Below, in pieces: positions 6,701-7,535 of a stretch of DNA of 7,535 bases. Under the pieces are notes generated by a model that was not told the DNA's origin, ran no database searches, and saw nothing but the letters and a program-made list of their open reading frames with translations. The position numbers were made by a program, and so were the translations under genes. The stretch lies in contig DITX01000008.1 in assembly GCA_002422225.1 (NCBI GenBank), positions 1 through 7,535 on the forward strand. The letters run 5' to 3'. Numbering within the stretch: the stretch's first letter is position 1; the number at the start of each line of letters is the position of its first letter. The stretch is from Gammaproteobacteria bacterium UBA6173 (GTDB lineage Bacteria > Pseudomonadota > Gammaproteobacteria > Pseudomonadales > Pseudohongiellaceae).

Positions 6701-6729
6701 ATTATCACCGCGATGAGACAAGCGGACAA
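6701..6729 (-). promoter_or_regulatory. Candidate sigma-70 promoter for ffh
   Basis: Minus strand: TTGTCC (6729-6724, four of six matches to the -35), 17 bp, then GATAAT (6706-6701, five of six matches to the -10). It leaves a leader of about 65 bases to the ffh ATG. The -10 is one arm of the inverted repeat GATAAT/ATTATC (the other arm is at 6685-6690), a possible operator. Confidence 0.55.
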
Positions 6730-6776
6730 TAGACCAAGGGCGAGGATCGCTGCTTGTGCCGGAAAAAAGCTCTTCT

Positions 6777-6806
6777 TTGACATCAGGAGTTGTGCGACAC
6801 TTTAGC
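6777..6806 (+). promoter_or_regulatory. Candidate promoter for the ypjD-like gene
   Basis: A perfect TTGACA (6777-6782) is followed after 18 bp by TTTAGC (6801-6806), a poor -10 with three matches. It lies about 45 bp before the ATG and points away from ffh. The -35 is convincing; the -10 is the weak part. Confidence 0.4.
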
Positions 6807-6847
6807 CGCAACATCCAAATTGCTCGACAGCAGGAATCCGCCAGCTT

Positions 6848-7535
6848 ATGTCCAGTACCACATTAACAGGCATCATCGCCCTGCTCTTTTACGTCGGCAC
6901 ACTCGCGCTTCAGCGCCGAAGTATCAATCTTGGGACTGCGCGCTCAAGTACTGGAACCGGAACCTTGCTGACTGGTTTTTTAGGGGTAACTGCACATTTT
7001 TTTAGCGCAGGCTCGCTGATTTACCGCGATGAGGCCTATCATTTTGGCATAACGGAGGTCAGCACCCTCATTTTTGCCTCGATTACCTTGCTGACCTTGC
7101 TGAGTAACCTGAGACGCCCCGCAGGCAGCCTGATACTGGCTGCACTGCCGTTGGCGATGCTCTCAATTTTATTTTCGCTCAGTGTACAGAGCACATACCC
7201 ACCACAACACATTGCGTCAGGAATCGCAGCGCATGTGATCCTGTCCATCATTGCTTACAGCCTGTTCTCGTTGGCTGCATTACAGTCGCTATTTCTGGCG
7301 TTTCAAAACCACCAACTCAAACACCACCACGTTGTGCGTGTGATGCGCATGTTCCCACCGTTGCAAGACATGGAGCGCTTGTTGTTTGAGCTGTTATGGG
7401 CTGCTCAGATTCTTTTGAGCTTGGCTGTGGTGGCTGGATTTGTGTACGTGAGTGACTTTGGCGCGCAAGGGCTTGCGCACAAGATGTTCTTTTCCTTGCT
7501 TGCCTGGGTTGTTTTCACCGCCTTATTGGTAGGTA
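6848..7535 (+). CDS. ypjD: CcsA/YpjD-family inner-membrane protein (cut by window edge)
   Basis: Integral membrane protein of the cytochrome c assembly (CcsA/ResC-like) superfamily, related to E. coli YpjD; its exact function is not established. 229 codons are present and the C-terminus is missing. About seven hydrophobic segments are visible, near residues 6-22, 38-55, 68-86, 94-112, 125-150, 183-201 and 212-229. Family marks include MFPPLQDMERLLFELLWA (168-185) and the loop-helix GLAHKMFFSLLAW (208-220). H50, H129 and H211 fall where family members carry conserved, possibly heme-related histidines. The ATG at 6848 has only AGGA about 12 bases upstream, so its ribosome site is weak, but the hydrophobic N-terminus fits. 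It diverges from ffh, the same arrangement as in E. coli. The tryptophan-rich WWD heme-handling motif of true CcsA is not seen in the part present. Confidence 0.9.
   Translation, partial: MSSTTLTGIIALLFYVGTLALQRRSINLGTARSSTGTGTLLTGFLGVTAHFFSAGSLIYRDEAYHFGITEVSTLIFASITLLTLLSNLRRPAGSLILAALPLAMLSILFSLSVQSTYPPQHIASGIAAHVILSIIAYSLFSLAALQSLFLAFQNHQLKHHHVVRVMRMFPPLQDMERLLFELLWAAQILLSLAVVAGFVYVSDFGAQGLAHKMFFSLLAWVVFTALLVG

Noticed and set aside
6629..6814. A 62-codon upstream extension of ffh
   Set aside because: It has no resemblance to SRP54 N-termini, contains the candidate promoter, and the ATG at 6628 has a good ribosome site and gives the family length.
1..7535. Mobile elements, CRISPR arrays, tRNA genes, defence or toxin-antitoxin modules
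   Set aside because: Nothing of the kind is visible; the window is filled by housekeeping genes in conserved order.

Overview
This is an ordinary chromosomal segment of a gammaproteobacterium. The protein sequences resemble Escherichia coli and, more closely in gene order, Pseudomonas-type genomes. Base composition looks moderate by eye. The ypjD/ffh divergence followed by rpsP-rimM-trmD-rplS is the classical gammaproteobacterial order. A dsbC-hom-thrC block downstream of it is, from memory, typical of Pseudomonas and relatives. I cannot name the genus. There are no mobile elements, CRISPR arrays, tRNA or rRNA genes, and no sign of recent transfer. Nearly all the DNA is accounted for by nine housekeeping genes.

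Layout from right to left, which is the direction of transcription for eight of the nine genes. At the right edge a ypjD/ccsA-like membrane protein gene runs rightward and is cut by the window end. It diverges from ffh (SRP GTPase) across a 219-bp spacer that carries a candidate promoter for each. Next is the leftward ribosome and tRNA maturation operon rpsP (S16), rimM, trmD and rplS (L19), preceded by a good promoter and a structured leader. It ends at a textbook intrinsic terminator with a cUUCGg loop. Just past that terminator a candidate extended -10 promoter starts the dsbC (periplasmic disulfide isomerase), hom (homoserine dehydrogenase) and thrC (threonine synthase) group. thrC is cut by the left edge after about 195 codons.

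Functionally the window has three themes. Ffh handles co-translational membrane targeting. S16, RimM, TrmD and L19 serve 30S assembly, tRNA m1G37 methylation and the 50S subunit. Hom and ThrC catalyse threonine-branch steps, with dsbC ahead of them as an apparently unrelated operon companion. Start choice matters: hom begins with GTG, rimM with TTG (no ATG in its first 67 codons), and rplS, trmD, dsbC and ffh all have longer open frames whose upstream parts are not real.

I found no convincing novel system. The observations worth a second look are small. They are two stacked hairpins in the rpsP leader, a nine-codon open frame whose stop overlaps the hom Shine-Dalgarno, a five-residue insertion beside the TrmD catalytic aspartate, an inverted repeat over the ffh promoter, and the abutment of the rplS terminator with the dsbC promoter where Pseudomonas carries xerD and other genes.
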